Counted from the stretch's first letter, positions 30,134 through 47,050 are shown. The stretch: DNA of 64,000 nucleotides from Deinococcus sedimenti (GCF_014648135.1 NZ_BMQN01000001.1:992001-1056000), one strand, 5' to 3'. Notes: generated from the letters alone by a model not told the origin. Made by a program: numbers and translations.

Positions 30134-30682
30134 TCAGATCGCCCGTTCCCGGGCCGACGGGTCATCCTTGCCCGCCTCGCCAAGCGGTTGCAGTCCCGCC
30201 CGGTACCGCTGGGCGTTCAGGACGTACCGCTGCGCGTTGCCGCCGCTGGGGGCGTGGCGGACCACCCGGGCGGGCACCCCGACGGCCAGCATGCCGTCCG
30301 GCACGTGGGTGCCTTCGGGGAGGACCGCACCGGCGCCCAGCATCGCGCCAGCCCCGAGGCTGCTGCCGCTGAGCATCACGGCGCCCATCCCGACCAGACT
30401 GCCGGGGCCGCAGGTGGCACCGTGGACGATGGCGCGGTGGCCGACCGTGACGTGATCGTCCAGCACGCAGGGCCAGCCGGCGTCGGTGTGCAGCACGGCG
30501 CCGTCCTGCACGTTGCAGCCGGGTCCGATCCGGATGGGCTCCAGGTCGCCGCGCAGGACCGCTCCGAACCACACGCTGGCTTGAGCGCTGACGGTGACCT
30601 GCCCGATCAGGTCGGCGCTCGGGGCGATGAAGGCCGTGGGATGGATGTCGGGGCGGTGCCCGTCCAGGGCGTAGAGCGGCAT
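30134..30682 (-). CDS. Gamma-carbonic-anhydrase-like hexapeptide-repeat protein
   Basis: A 182-residue left-handed beta-helix protein (YrdA/PaaY/CamH-like). Hexapeptide turns run through SADLIGQVTVSAQASVWFGA, LRGDLEPIRIGPGCNVQDG and GPGSLVGMGAVMLSG. Three His positions expected to bind the active-site metal are present (AVLHTD, VGHRAIVHG). It could be a carbonic anhydrase, or an acyltransferase-like relative; activity is unproven for most members. GGAGGA precedes the ATG at 30682; the upstream in-frame extension has no such signal. Confidence 0.88.
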   Translation of the reverse strand: MPLYALDGHRPDIHPTAFIAPSADLIGQVTVSAQASVWFGAVLRGDLEPIRIGPGCNVQDGAVLHTDAGWPCVLDDHVTVGHRAIVHGATCGPGSLVGMGAVMLSGSSLGAGAMLGAGAVLPEGTHVPDGMLAVGVPARVVRHAPSGGNAQRYVLNAQRYRAGLQPLGEAGKDDPSARERAI

Positions 30683-30940
30683 GGATCCTCCAGAGTCGGT
30701 CACGGTGGGCGGCCTCCCGCCGGGCGGGCCGTTGGAGGACAGATCTCCGTGATCAGGTGAATTGCCGTCAGGGTAGCACGCGCTTCCACGCCCGGTCAGC
30801 CCGGAATGAAGGGGGCCGCCCGGCACGCTCATGTTCGCCACATGACGCGGGTGGGCCGTGCGATACTCCGGGGGTCTCAACGTGATTCCACCGTCCACAA
30901 GGTTCAGCCTTAGAGGGCTGCGTCTGGCTGGAGTTCGCCT

Positions 30941-31212
<272 letters not shown>

Positions 31213-31234
31213 GCCACTCCGTTTCGCAGTGCCG

Positions 31235-31260
31235 GAGGCCCTCTCGGGGCCTCTTCTTCA
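31235..31260 (+). terminator. Terminator of the cold shock gene
   Basis: GAGGCCC pairs with GGGCCTC (7 bp, 5-nt loop), followed by TTCTTC. Confidence 0.8.
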
Positions 31261-31325
31261 TGACGCACGCCACGTGAGCAGGCGGCCCAACAGCATCTGC
31301 CGCACCGGACCCCCTGGTGGCCGCC

Positions 31326-31331
31326 TACGAT
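31326..31331 (+). promoter_or_regulatory. -10 box of a leaderless promoter (DUF898 gene)
   Basis: TACGAT, 6 nt, then the GTG at 31338. Confidence 0.6.
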
Positions 31332-31337
31332 GGACGG

Positions 31338-32537
31338 GTGAGCGAACCCACCACCCCAGAGTCCCGCCCCCTGGGGCGCCATGATCCCACCGGGACCCGT
31401 CCCACGTCGGCTGCACTGGCCGACGGGCCGCCCGCGCCGATGGGTGGCCCCGCCGACCCGCCGGACGTGATGCGCCACGACCTCTCCTTCACCGGGTCCG
31501 CCGGGGAGTACTTCCGGCTGTGGATCGTGAATGTCGCCCTGACGCTGGTCACGCTGGGTATCTACCTGCCGTGGGCGCGCGTGCGGACCCGGCAGTACTT
31601 CTACGGGCACACCTGGCTGGACGGTCAGAACTTCGAGTACCGCGCCAACCCGGCGGCACTGCTGCGCGGGTACCTGCTGGTGGGCGCGCTGTTCCTGCTG
31701 TACGGGTATTCACTGGACCGTGAACTGTACTGGCTGATGATCCCGATTCTGCTGCTGTACGCCGGGGCGTACCCCTGGCTGGTGTGGCGGTCACTGCGCT
31801 TCCAGGCGGCCAACACGTTCCACCGGGGCCTGAACTTCTCCTTTCACGGCACGGCCGGTGAGTCGTACGTGGCGTACGGCGCGGCGAACCTCGCGGCGTC
31901 GGTGGCGGGCATCTTCGCGTTGCCGTGGGCGTGGTTCATGCAGCGGCAGTATCAGGTCAGGGGGCTGGGCTACGGGCAGGCGCGCGGGCATTTCCGGGGG
32001 GACGTCGCGCCGTTCTACCTGATTGGCCTGACGTCGCTGGGTCTGAGCGTGGGGGGCGTGATCGTGGCGCTGCTGCTGGGCGGCATGGTGGCGGGCGCGT
32101 GGTCGGCCCTCAGTGGCGAACTGACGTCCGGGAGGGGTGAGATCTGGGACCGGGTCTCCCCCACCACGCTCTGGATCTTCGCGGGCGTGGCGTACGTGTC
32201 GTTCCTGCTGCTGTACGTGGTGGGCTGGCAGTACGTGCGCGGCGCCACCATGAAGTACGTACTGAACAACGCCGAGCTGGGCGGCGTGGTCCGCTCGGGC
32301 GCCACCTTCAACCCGTGGGGCCTGGTGTGGATCAGCGTCACGAACAGCCTCGCGCAGGTCCTCACGCTGGGCCTGGCGACCCCGTGGGCCGCCATCCGCC
32401 GCGCGCGCTTCGTGCTGCTGGGCACGCACATCCGGGCGATCACGGACCTCGACCACTTCCGCGGGCAGGCGCAACTGCCCGGCACGGCGCTGGGCGAGGC
32501 GGCGTCGGAACTGCTGGACATCCAGGTGGGCTTCTGA
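31338..32537 (+). CDS. YjgN/DUF898-family membrane protein
   Basis: A 399-residue membrane protein. The repeated motif of the family is seen: SFTGSAGEYFRLWIVNVALTLVTLGIYLPWARVRTRQYFYGHTWLDG near the start (read as several shorter segments) and again SFHGTAGESYVAYGA, then FNPWGLVWISVTNSLAQVLTLG and TPWAAIRRARFV at the end. About eight helices. The function of DUF898 is unknown. It is followed, with a TGATG overlap, by an M48 metalloprotease, a pairing seen in many bacteria, so the two probably work together. Confidence 0.9.
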   Translation: MSEPTTPESRPLGRHDPTGTRPTSAALADGPPAPMGGPADPPDVMRHDLSFTGSAGEYFRLWIVNVALTLVTLGIYLPWARVRTRQYFYGHTWLDGQNFEYRANPAALLRGYLLVGALFLLYGYSLDRELYWLMIPILLLYAGAYPWLVWRSLRFQAANTFHRGLNFSFHGTAGESYVAYGAANLAASVAGIFALPWAWFMQRQYQVRGLGYGQARGHFRGDVAPFYLIGLTSLGLSVGGVIVALLLGGMVAGAWSALSGELTSGRGEIWDRVSPTTLWIFAGVAYVSFLLLYVVGWQYVRGATMKYVLNNAELGGVVRSGATFNPWGLVWISVTNSLAQVLTLGLATPWAAIRRARFVLLGTHIRAITDLDHFRGQAQLPGTALGEAASELLDIQVGF

Positions 32538-33604
32538 TGCCCGCACTGGCGCCCGGGTCCGAGACGCTGCGGGGCGTCTATTTCGACGGGCACAGCAGCC
32601 GAGATCGCGCCGCGACCCTCACACTCAGCGATCCGGTCCGACTGGACCTAGAGGGCGAGTCGCAGGTGTTTCCGGCCTCGGCGGTCGTCACGGACCCTCC
32701 CGTGCCGGGCGTGCGGCGCGTGGTGCGCCTGCCGGGAGGCGCGCGCTTCGAGACGACCGAGTTCGCGGCGCTTCTCGCCTGGGAACGGGCCAGGGGCCAG
32801 CACCGGGCGCTGCGGGGCGTGGCGTGGCTGGAGGCCCGCTGGGGGAGCGCCCTGGCCGCCGTCGTGGTGGCTTTCGCGCTGACCGGCGCATTTCTGGTGT
32901 GGGGCATTCCGGCGCTGGCCACCCAGGCAGCCCACGTCACGCCCCGCGGGGTCCTGGCATCGTTCGACGAGCAGACGCTGCAGGTGCTGGAGGATCAGGA
33001 TCTGGTCGGGCCGAGCGGGCTGCCCACCGAACGACAGGCGGCGCTGCAACGGCAGTTCCGGGCGGTTCAGGCGTGGGCGGGCGGCGGGTACCCGTACCGC
33101 CTGCTGATCCGCGACGGGGAGCCCAGCGGGTTCGGCGGGGTGGGCGCCAACGCGTTCGCGCTGCCGAACGGAACGATCGTGATGACCGATCAGCTGGTGG
33201 CCCTGGCCCGCAGTGATCGGGAACTTCTGGGCGTGCTGGCGCACGAGACCGGGCACGTCACGCGGCGGCATGGCCTGGCGGCGGTGTATCAGGGGCTGGG
33301 GCTGGGACTGGTGACGACCCTCATCACGGGGGACCTGGTCAGCGCCAGCACCTTCGCGGCGGCGGTTCCGGCCGCGATCCTGCGCGGCGGGTACTCGCGC
33401 GACGCGGAGACCGAGGCGGACCGCGTGTCGGCGGACTTCATGCTCTCGCAGTACGGCACGACGAAGCCGCTTCAGGACATCCTCGCCCGCCTCGACAGGG
33501 AGGAGGAGGACGACCCGGCGGACCCGTCGTGGCTGGACATCTTCCGGTCGCATCCGGTCACCAGTGAGCGGGTGGCGGCCCTGAAAGCGCTGGACCGTCC
33601 CTGA
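32537..33604 (+). CDS. M48-family zinc metallopeptidase
   Basis: A 355-residue membrane-bound peptidase. An N-terminal beta-rich segment (RGVYFDGHSSRDRAATLTLS) precedes one helix (AAVVVAFALTGAFLVWGI) and the catalytic domain: LAHETGHVTRRHG contains HExxH, and the third zinc ligand Glu lies in DAETEADRVSADFM. The end HPVTSERVAAL is typical of M48 Oma1/BepA-like enzymes. Its start overlaps the DUF898 stop by one base (TGATG). Likely role is membrane or envelope protein quality control. Confidence 0.9.
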   Translation: MPALAPGSETLRGVYFDGHSSRDRAATLTLSDPVRLDLEGESQVFPASAVVTDPPVPGVRRVVRLPGGARFETTEFAALLAWERARGQHRALRGVAWLEARWGSALAAVVVAFALTGAFLVWGIPALATQAAHVTPRGVLASFDEQTLQVLEDQDLVGPSGLPTERQAALQRQFRAVQAWAGGGYPYRLLIRDGEPSGFGGVGANAFALPNGTIVMTDQLVALARSDRELLGVLAHETGHVTRRHGLAAVYQGLGLGLVTTLITGDLVSASTFAAAVPAAILRGGYSRDAETEADRVSADFMLSQYGTTKPLQDILARLDREEEDDPADPSWLDIFRSHPVTSERVAALKALDRP

Positions 33605-33625
33605 TGACGGGGCGCGGGCGGGTGG

Positions 33626-33631
33626 CAGAAT
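33626..33631 (+). promoter_or_regulatory. -10 box (CAGAAT) of a leaderless promoter (ROK gene)
   Basis: CAGAAT, 6 nt, then the GTG at 33638. It deviates at the first base from TAnnnT but has the characteristic spacing. Confidence 0.45.
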
Positions 33632-33637
33632 GCGCGG

Positions 33638-34558
33638 GTGACCGCTGACCTGCCCCGCTCGAGTGCCCTGACCTCTCCCCTGCTGGCCCTGGATATCGGG
33701 GGGACGAGCATGCGCGCGGCGCTGGTGCAGGGCGGGCAGGTGCTGGAGCGCGTGGAGGCCCGCACGCCCCGCCCGGCCACACCCGACGCGGTGATAGAGG
33801 CAGCAATTGCGCTGGCCCGGCCCCTCGCCGCACGCGCAGCGGCGGTGGGCGTGGCGTGCGCGGGCGCCGTGGCGCGGGGTCGCGTGACGGCCACCGCCAC
33901 CCACACCTTCCCCGGCTGGGTGGACATTCCCCTCGCGGAGCGGCTGGGCGCGGGGCTGGGCCTGCCGTGCGCGGCGCTGAACGACGCGCGGGCCGCCGCG
34001 TGGGGCGAGTACGCCGCCGGGTCGGGCGGAGGCACGACCGAGTTCATGTTCGTGACGATCAGCACCGGGGTCGGGGCCGGGCTGGTGCTGGGTGGGAAGC
34101 TGCATCTGGCCGCCAACGGCCTGGACGCCGAACTGGGCTTCGTGACCGTCCCGGCGCACTGGAACGCGGGTGCGCCCACCCCGGCGGGGCGCCTGGCGCC
34201 GCTGGAGTTCGAGTCGAGTGGCACGGCCCTGAACGCCCGCGCCGTGACGCTGGGGTTCGCGGACGCCCGCTCCCTGTGCGACGCGGCCGAGGCAGGGGAC
34301 GCGACAGCGGACGCGGAGTACCGGCACTCGGCGGCAGGGCTAGCGTGGAAAATCGCGGACATCGCCGCGCTGATCGGCGTGACGCGCGTGGCGCTGGGCG
34401 GCAGCGTCGGCCTGCGTCCCGGCTACCGGACCCGCGTGCAGGAGGCGCTGGCGGCGTTCCCGGAACGCTACCGGCCCGAGGTGGTGCACGCGGCCCTGGG
34501 TGCGGACGCCGGCCTGATCGGCGCGGCGCTGTGGGCGGCCCGCTCGGCCAACGGGTGA
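33638..34558 (+). CDS. ROK-family sugar kinase lacking the zinc motif
   Basis: A 306-residue ROK protein. The phosphate-binding motif LALDIGGTSMRAALV lies at residues ~17-31, and the sugar-binding/catalytic segment ALNDARAAAWGEYA and GGSVG near the C-terminus are present. The Cys-rich zinc site (CxCGxxGC) usual in ROK glucokinases is absent: the region reads NAGAPTPAGRLAPLEFESSG. No N-terminal helix-turn-helix, so it is a kinase rather than a repressor. Likely a cytoplasmic hexose or glucose kinase with a variant sugar site. Confidence 0.85.
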   Translation: MTADLPRSSALTSPLLALDIGGTSMRAALVQGGQVLERVEARTPRPATPDAVIEAAIALARPLAARAAAVGVACAGAVARGRVTATATHTFPGWVDIPLAERLGAGLGLPCAALNDARAAAWGEYAAGSGGGTTEFMFVTISTGVGAGLVLGGKLHLAANGLDAELGFVTVPAHWNAGAPTPAGRLAPLEFESSGTALNARAVTLGFADARSLCDAAEAGDATADAEYRHSAAGLAWKIADIAALIGVTRVALGGSVGLRPGYRTRVQEALAAFPERYRPEVVHAALGADAGLIGAALWAARSANG

Positions 34559-34939
34559 ACAAGCGGGGGTGATTCAGTCGACCTGTACGGCGCAGCTGGG
34601 ACTTGGCAGTCACATGAGCAGGCTGCGGGCGTCCTCCCAGTGTGCCTGGCGGCGGGGTGCCACGGTTTGGCGCAGTGCACCCACAACGGTCACCCCGGTG
34701 GCGGGCGGGGAATCCCCGCGGTGACGCTGCGCCGACTGGGGACCTGTCTGGTCGATCCGTCATGGACGTGACTGGAGCGTGACCAACATGCGACCGACGA
34801 CGCCTTTGCATTTGACAGGTGCGGGGTCCGTTTCGACCTCCTCCCCACAACTCGGAAATGGTCATTTTGAGCGTCTGACAGCGTGTTTACGCACCTGCGG
34901 GCCGGTGTGTTAGCCTCGCGGCAACCACAAGGAGGCCGT
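34559..34939 (+). other. 381-nt gap with a nested stem element and the aldehyde dehydrogenase promoter
   Basis: No credible gene on either strand. It contains a nested three-stem structure (34669-34733) and a TAGCCT -10 box (34911-34916) about 24 nt before the next ATG. The sequence just before that box is comparatively AT-rich. I see no repeat of the dispersed family here. Confidence 0.6.
34669..34733 (+). ncRNA. Candidate structured RNA element upstream of the aldehyde dehydrogenase
   Basis: Three nested stems: outer GGCGCAG/CTGCGCC (34669-34675 with 34727-34733), middle GTCACC/GGTGAC (34689-34694 with 34720-34725), inner GCGGGG/CCCCGC (34705-34710 with 34714-34719). The right-hand strands are almost contiguous. 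No match to a riboswitch I know. It could be a leader element, a small RNA or a DNA-level feature. Confidence 0.35.
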
Positions 34940-36517
<1,578 letters not shown>

Positions 36518-36534
36518 GGGCGCGCGGGGTCGGG

Positions 36535-36882
36535 TCAGGGTTGCCCGCGCAGCCACGCCCGCCCCGCCGCCTCGTCCGGCACGAAGCGGATCGCCGGGTG
36601 GCGGGCGTGTTCGCGGGCCAGTTCCGCGAAACGCTCGCCGTACCGGGCCGGGTCGGGCACGACCACCGCGACGGGCAGGCAGTAGTTCACGAACTTCTGG
36701 AACAGTTCGCCCAGCAGCCCCGTGCGCAGGTTCAGGAAGTCGGCGCCGAGGTCCGTGTCGTGCAGGAGGAGGCCCGCGTGCCCGAAGGTCGCGCCCACCA
36801 CCTGCGGAATGTCGGTGGCGGACTGAAGCGTCAGGCCCAGCTCGGGCAGGGTCGTGACCTTGTCGGACTGTTGGGGTTCCAT
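36535..36882 (-). CDS. DUF4180-family protein
   Basis: A 115-residue protein matching DUF4180: ATFGHAGLLLHDTDLGADFL, RTGLLGELFQKFVNYCLPVA, and RHPAIRFVPDEAAGRAWL. The family is widespread and uncharacterised; it has a STAS-like compact alpha/beta look. An ATG at 36882 gives the usual length. GGGAGG lies directly against the ATG with no spacer, so the true start may instead be a GTG further upstream (VSQIAARN). It diverges from the DinB-like pair. Confidence 0.8.
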   Translation of the reverse strand: MEPQQSDKVTTLPELGLTLQSATDIPQVVGATFGHAGLLLHDTDLGADFLNLRTGLLGELFQKFVNYCLPVAVVVPDPARYGERFAELAREHARHPAIRFVPDEAAGRAWLRGQP

Positions 36883-36913
36883 CCTCCCATTCTCGTTTCT
36901 CGCCGCAATCTGG

Positions 36914-36919
36914 GACACT
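36914..36919 (+). promoter_or_regulatory. -10 box (GACACT) of the DinB-like gene pair
   Basis: GACACT, 6 nt, then the ATG at 36926. The first base deviates from TAnnnT, but the spacing fits a leaderless start. Confidence 0.4.
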
Positions 36920-36925
36920 GGCCAC

Positions 36926-37422
<497 letters not shown>

Positions 37423-37426
<4 letters not shown>

Positions 37427-37878
37427 CCCTGGACGGCGTGGCGGGACTGTTCGCGGGCGGACCGGCGAACGTTCCCTGGACGCGGGCACTGGATGGTCTG
37501 GGCGAGGTCGAGGCGGCGCGCGTGCCGGTCGGTCTGCCCCATTCGGTCGCGCAGGTCGCCGCGCACGTGCGGTTCTGGCAGGACTGGCTGCTGGAGCTGT
37601 CAGGTGGGGGCACGCCGGTCTGGCCGGACCACGCGGCGGACGGCTGGCCCGAACCCGGCGACTGGACTGACCTGCGTGCGGCGCTGCTGGACGGTCAGGA
37701 CCGCCTGCAGGTCCTGACGCGCGACGCGGCGTTCACGGCGGGACACACTCCCGGCGGCCAGTCCTGGGCGACCCTGCTGTCGAATTTTGCCGGGCATGGC
37801 GTGTACCACCTGGGGCAGGTCGTGCTGATCCGGCAGGCGCTGGGCCTGTGGCCGCCACCCGGCGGCGGGGACACCTAG
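37423..37878 (+). CDS. DinB-like four-helix protein, second of a tandem pair
   Basis: A 151-residue paralog of the preceding protein. It keeps VAAHVRFWQDWLLEL and FAGHGVYHLGQVVLIRQALG, the same metal-ligand pattern. The end is LWPPPGGGDT, as in its neighbour. GTG start overlaps the upstream TGA. The pair reads as a tandem duplication in which both copies remain intact and co-translated, possibly forming a heterodimer (DinB proteins are dimers). Confidence 0.8.
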
Positions 37879-37896
37879 TAGGGAAAGAGGATTTCT

Positions 37897-39195
<1,299 letters not shown>

Positions 39196-39274
39196 AACCT
39201 CTGTCCGATGCGGTCGGGGACAGCGGGTGTGTGCTGGGCTGAACCTCTACACCGCGGTCACTCGATCATGCTTG

Positions 39275-39307
39275 GGGGGCCGCAGCCGGACGTCCGGTGC
39301 GGCCCCC
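39275..39307. terminator. Hairpin between convergent aminotransferase and OsmC genes
   Basis: GGGGGCCGCA pairs with TGCGGCCCCC (10 bp); the loop contains the palindrome CCGGACGTCCGG. No T-tract on either strand, so termination may be inefficient or rho-assisted. Confidence 0.55.
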
Positions 39308-39323
39308 TCCCCCTTGCGTGGCC

Positions 39324-39722
39324 TTATTCGACGCGGGTCTCGACGCTGATCTCGCTGTTCAGGCTGGCTGCCACCGAGCAGTACTTCTCGTGGCTGAGGT
39401 GCGCGGCCTTGCTCAGGGTCTCCTCGGTGATGCCGTCCCCGCTGGCGATGTGCCGCACGGTGATGTGCGTGTAGCGTTTGGGGTCGGTGTCGGCCCGCTC
39501 GCCCTCGACCTCGATGCGGTAACTGCTCAGGGGCGTGCGGCGCTTTTTCATGATTTCCACGACATCGTACGCGGTGCAGGTGGCCAGGGCGCCCAGCAGG
39601 GCCTCCATGGGGGACACGCCGACCTTGGTGGGGCTGTTGTCGATCAGGAGCTGGTGGCCGCTCTCACTGACGCCCAGGTAGCGCTGCTCGCCGAGCCAGG
39701 TGACGTTCAGGGTCTTCTTCAT
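39324..39722 (-). CDS. OsmC/YhfA-family peroxide-detoxifying protein
   Basis: A 132-residue OsmC-like protein. The two redox cysteines are in ALLGALATCTAYDVVEIM and HLSHEKYCSVAASL, the pattern of the YhfA/OsmC subgroup. Members reduce organic peroxides with thiols. In Deinococcus this could be coupled to bacillithiol or lipoyl reductants (inference). A single gene, with a GC-rich hairpin downstream. Confidence 0.9.
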   Translation of the reverse strand: MKKTLNVTWLGEQRYLGVSESGHQLLIDNSPTKVGVSPMEALLGALATCTAYDVVEIMKKRRTPLSSYRIEVEGERADTDPKRYTHITVRHIASGDGITEETLSKAAHLSHEKYCSVAASLNSEISVETRVE

Positions 39723-39726
39723 GCCC

Positions 39727-44305
<4,579 letters not shown>

Positions 44306-44309
<4 letters not shown>

Positions 44310-45187
44310 CCGGTCGACCCGGCCGCCGCGCGTCCGGACGCGGCGAGTGCACCCAGAAAGACTTCGACCGGTACGTCCGCGCCGGTCCATGCCTGGAAGG
44401 CCAGTCTGGCCTGGTGGGCCAGCATGCCCAGCCCGTTCTCCGCGGCGAGCCCGTGGGCGCGGGCGTCGCGCATCAGGCGGGTTTCCTCGGGCTTGTACAC
44501 CATGTCGTACACGAGCGCCCCGGCAGGGAGCCGCGCCAGGAACGTGGCGTCCAGCGGGGTCTGGTCGGGGTCGTTCAGTCCGGCGCTGCTGGCGTTGATG
44601 ACCAGGGCGGCGCGGGTCCAGGGAGCGGACCCGGCGGGTACAGCGGCCACCTGGAAGTCCGCGTCCGGCGCGGACCAGTGGTGGGCGATGGCCTGCGCGC
44701 GGCTCAGGGTGCGGTTCACGATCCAGACGTTCTGCTCACCCATGATCAGCGCCGTGTACACGGCGGCCCGCGCTGCGCCCCCGGCGCCGAGCACGATCAC
44801 GTCCGCACCCTGCTCAAAGGTGTACCCGGCGTCGGCCAGCGCCTGCCTCAGGCCGGGCGCGTCGGTATTGTCACCGTGCAGCCGACCGTTCCGGTGCACG
44901 ATGGTGTTCACGGCCCCGATGGACCGCGCCGCCTTACTCAGGGAGTCCAGCAGCGGCAGCGCAGTCTCCTTGTGCGGCAGGCTGAGGTTCGCACCCAGCA
45001 CGCCGGTCTCCCTCAGGCTAGAGACGGCCGCGGGGAGGTCCGGAGCGGGCACCTGCCGCGCCTCGTAATTCCCGTTCAGGCCGGCGTGGGCGAAAGCGGC
45101 GCGGTGCATTCGGGGAGACAGCGAGTGGGCCGCCGGGTCCGCGAACAGGTAGGCACGCAGCGGTTGGGCAGGGTCCGGCACGGTCAC
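44306..45187 (-). CDS. aroE: Shikimate dehydrogenase AroE
   Basis: A 293-residue NADP-dependent enzyme reducing 3-dehydroshikimate in aromatic amino-acid synthesis. The shikimate site is present (SLSPRMHRAAF; catalytic Lys73 in LSLPHKETALP; Asp109 in GDNTDAPGL). The NADP loop VIVLGAGGAARAAVY and the NRTLSRA motif follow. GTG start is fixed by TAGACT 6 nt upstream. The last base pairs overlap the start of the sensor kinase, an unusual operon partner. Confidence 0.95.
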
Positions 45188-45193
45188 CCCATC

Positions 45194-45199
45194 AGTCTA
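45194..45199 (-). promoter_or_regulatory. -10 box of a leaderless promoter (aroE-kinase operon)
   Basis: On the minus strand TAGACT, 6 nt, then the aroE GTG. It would drive aroE and the two kinases as one transcript. Confidence 0.6.
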
Positions 45200-45417
45200 T
45201 GTCAGTCCGCGCCGCCGACTGGCCGGGTGTGCGGCGGGAAACTAAGGGAAATGGGGGATGCGGCTGCGCGTGGCGTGGGCGCACAATGTGCCGGGGGGCA
45301 CGGCCCCCGCGCGCGGCCATGCGCGAGAATGCGGGCCTCCGACCTCACCCTTCGTTTCTTTCCCTGAGCCCCACGTGGTGGGGTGGGACCTGCGCTTCAC
45401 GCGCGACTGGAGATGAT

Positions 45418-46485
45418 TTGACACAGCCTCAACAGGACAGCGGCCTCCCCGTTCCCGGCGCGTTCAGCGCGACCGTCACCCTGGAGAACCAGCGCGAGGC
45501 GTATGCGCTGCTCGGGGCTGGAGACGCGAACCTGCGCCGCATGCGTGAACTCACGAAGGCGAAACTCGTGGCGCGCGGCGAGACCATCACGATCACCGGC
45601 GACGAGGAGCAGGTCCGCAGCGCCGAACGCATGGTGCGCGACGCCCTGGACGTCGTGCGCGGCGGCGGTGAACTGACCCCGGACAGCCTGCTGCGCTCCG
45701 CGCGCCTGAGCGGCGAGGGCCGCAGCCTCGCGGCAGAGACGCAGGTGACCGGCCTGAGCCTCCCGCGCGGCCTGAAACCCAAGACGCCCGGCCAGAAACA
45801 GTACCTGGACAGCATCGATAAAAGTGACATCACGTTCGGGATCGGCCCGGCCGGGACCGGCAAGACGTACATGGCGGTCGCCATGGCCGTGCAGGCCCTG
45901 AAGGCGAAGAAGGTCAAGCGCATCATCCTGACCCGCCCTGCCGTGGAGGCCGGGGAGCGCCTTGGCTTCCTGCCGGGCGACCTGCAGGCAAAGATTGACC
46001 CGTACCTGCGCCCGCTGTACGACGCGCTGCAGGACATGCTCGATCAGGAGAAGTTCGAGTCGTACCTGACGAGCGGCGTGATCGAGATCGCCCCGCTGGC
46101 CTTCATGCGCGGCCGCACGCTGAACGACGCGTTCATCATCCTGGACGAGGCGCAGAACACCACGGGCGAGCAGATGAAGATGTTCCTGACCCGCATGGGC
46201 TTTTCATCCAAGGTCGTCGTGACCGGCGACGTCACGCAGATCGACCTGCCCCGCCACGTCACGAGCGGACTGGCGGTCGCCAAGCGCGTGCTGGGCAGCA
46301 TCGACGGCATCGCGTGGCACGAGTTCACGGACGCCGACGTGGTCCGCCACCCCCTGGTGGGCCGCATCATCAAGGCGTACGAGACCGCCGAGAACGCCGA
46401 GCAGGACAAGCGCGCCGCGCGCCGCGGCGAATTCGCCAGCATCCCCGAAGGCGAAGGGGACGCAGCGGCAGCAAGTGAACGGTAG
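45418..46485 (+). CDS. phoH: PhoH-like P-loop ATPase
   Basis: A 355-residue PhoH protein. The N-terminal KH-like region (MRELTKAKLVARGETITITG, about 40-60) precedes the ATPase core: Walker A GPAGTGKT (143-150), ILTRPAVEAGERLGFLPGDL, Walker B FIILDEAQNTT and VVTGDVTQIDLPR. PhoH/PhoL-type proteins act with YbeY in rRNA and RNA metabolism, and ybeY follows. The start is a TTG at 45418 with GGAG 4 nt upstream; no ATG or GTG fits the domain boundary. A terminator lies before ybeY. Confidence 0.9.
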   Translation: MTQPQQDSGLPVPGAFSATVTLENQREAYALLGAGDANLRRMRELTKAKLVARGETITITGDEEQVRSAERMVRDALDVVRGGGELTPDSLLRSARLSGEGRSLAAETQVTGLSLPRGLKPKTPGQKQYLDSIDKSDITFGIGPAGTGKTYMAVAMAVQALKAKKVKRIILTRPAVEAGERLGFLPGDLQAKIDPYLRPLYDALQDMLDQEKFESYLTSGVIEIAPLAFMRGRTLNDAFIILDEAQNTTGEQMKMFLTRMGFSSKVVVTGDVTQIDLPRHVTSGLAVAKRVLGSIDGIAWHEFTDADVVRHPLVGRIIKAYETAENAEQDKRAARRGEFASIPEGEGDAAAASER

Positions 46486-46506
46486 CTAGCAGATCGTTGA
46501 AGGAGG

Positions 46507-46536
46507 AGCCCGGCGCGCAGGTTCGCCGGGCTTTTT
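46507..46536 (+). terminator. Rho-independent terminator between phoH and ybeY
   Basis: AGCCCGGCG pairs with CGCCGGGCT (9 bp, 8-nt loop), followed by TTTTCC. ybeY has its own promoter just downstream. Confidence 0.9.
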
Positions 46537-46558
46537 CCATCCACCATCACCCATCCTC

Positions 46559-46564
46559 TATCCT
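46559..46564 (+). promoter_or_regulatory. -10 box of a leaderless promoter (ybeY)
   Basis: TATCCT, 7 nt, then the GTG at 46572. Confidence 0.6.
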
Positions 46565-46571
46565 CTACGGA

Positions 46572-47039
46572 GTGATTGATCTGATTGTCCGCAAGACGCC
46601 CCCTGCCGGTCTGCGCCCCGCGCTGCGCGGCAGCCTGGAGGCCGTTATGGCGCACTTCGGCGTGCAGGAGCGCGAGGTGACGGTCGTACTCGTCGGAGAC
46701 CGCACCATCCGTGCCCTGAAGCGCGAGCACTGGGGCGAGGACGCCGTCACGGACGTCCTGAGTTTCCCCACCTGGGAACCCGGCGATCCGTTCATCCCGC
46801 CGCACCTGGGGGACATCGTGATCAGTCTGGACACGGCCGCGCGGCAGGCCGAGGCGCGCGGGCACAGCCTGACGCGGGAGGTGGCGCTGCTCGCCAGTCA
46901 CGGGGTGACGCACCTGGTCGGGCATGACCACCCGCACGCCGAGGGCCTGGGCTTCGAGGAGGGCGCGACCGGACCGGAATGGGCCGTGTTCCACGGCGCC
47001 TGGGACGCGGCCCGCGCGGCCCTGCCCGACGGGGCCTGA
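46572..47039 (+). CDS. ybeY: Endoribonuclease YbeY
   Basis: A 155-residue rRNA maturation factor. The zinc site is the HGxxHLxGHDH motif, seen as SHGVTHLVGHDHPHAEG, and the conserved VTDVLSFPTWEPG segment is present. YbeY processes 16S rRNA 3' ends and takes part in ribosome quality control. The GTG start is set by TATCCT 7 nt upstream. It follows phoH, as in most bacteria, but behind a strong terminator. dgkA follows 11 nt later. Confidence 0.95.
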   Translation: MIDLIVRKTPPAGLRPALRGSLEAVMAHFGVQEREVTVVLVGDRTIRALKREHWGEDAVTDVLSFPTWEPGDPFIPPHLGDIVISLDTAARQAEARGHSLTREVALLASHGVTHLVGHDHPHAEGLGFEEGATGPEWAVFHGAWDAARAALPDGA

Positions 47040-47050
47040 GCGGACGCCCG

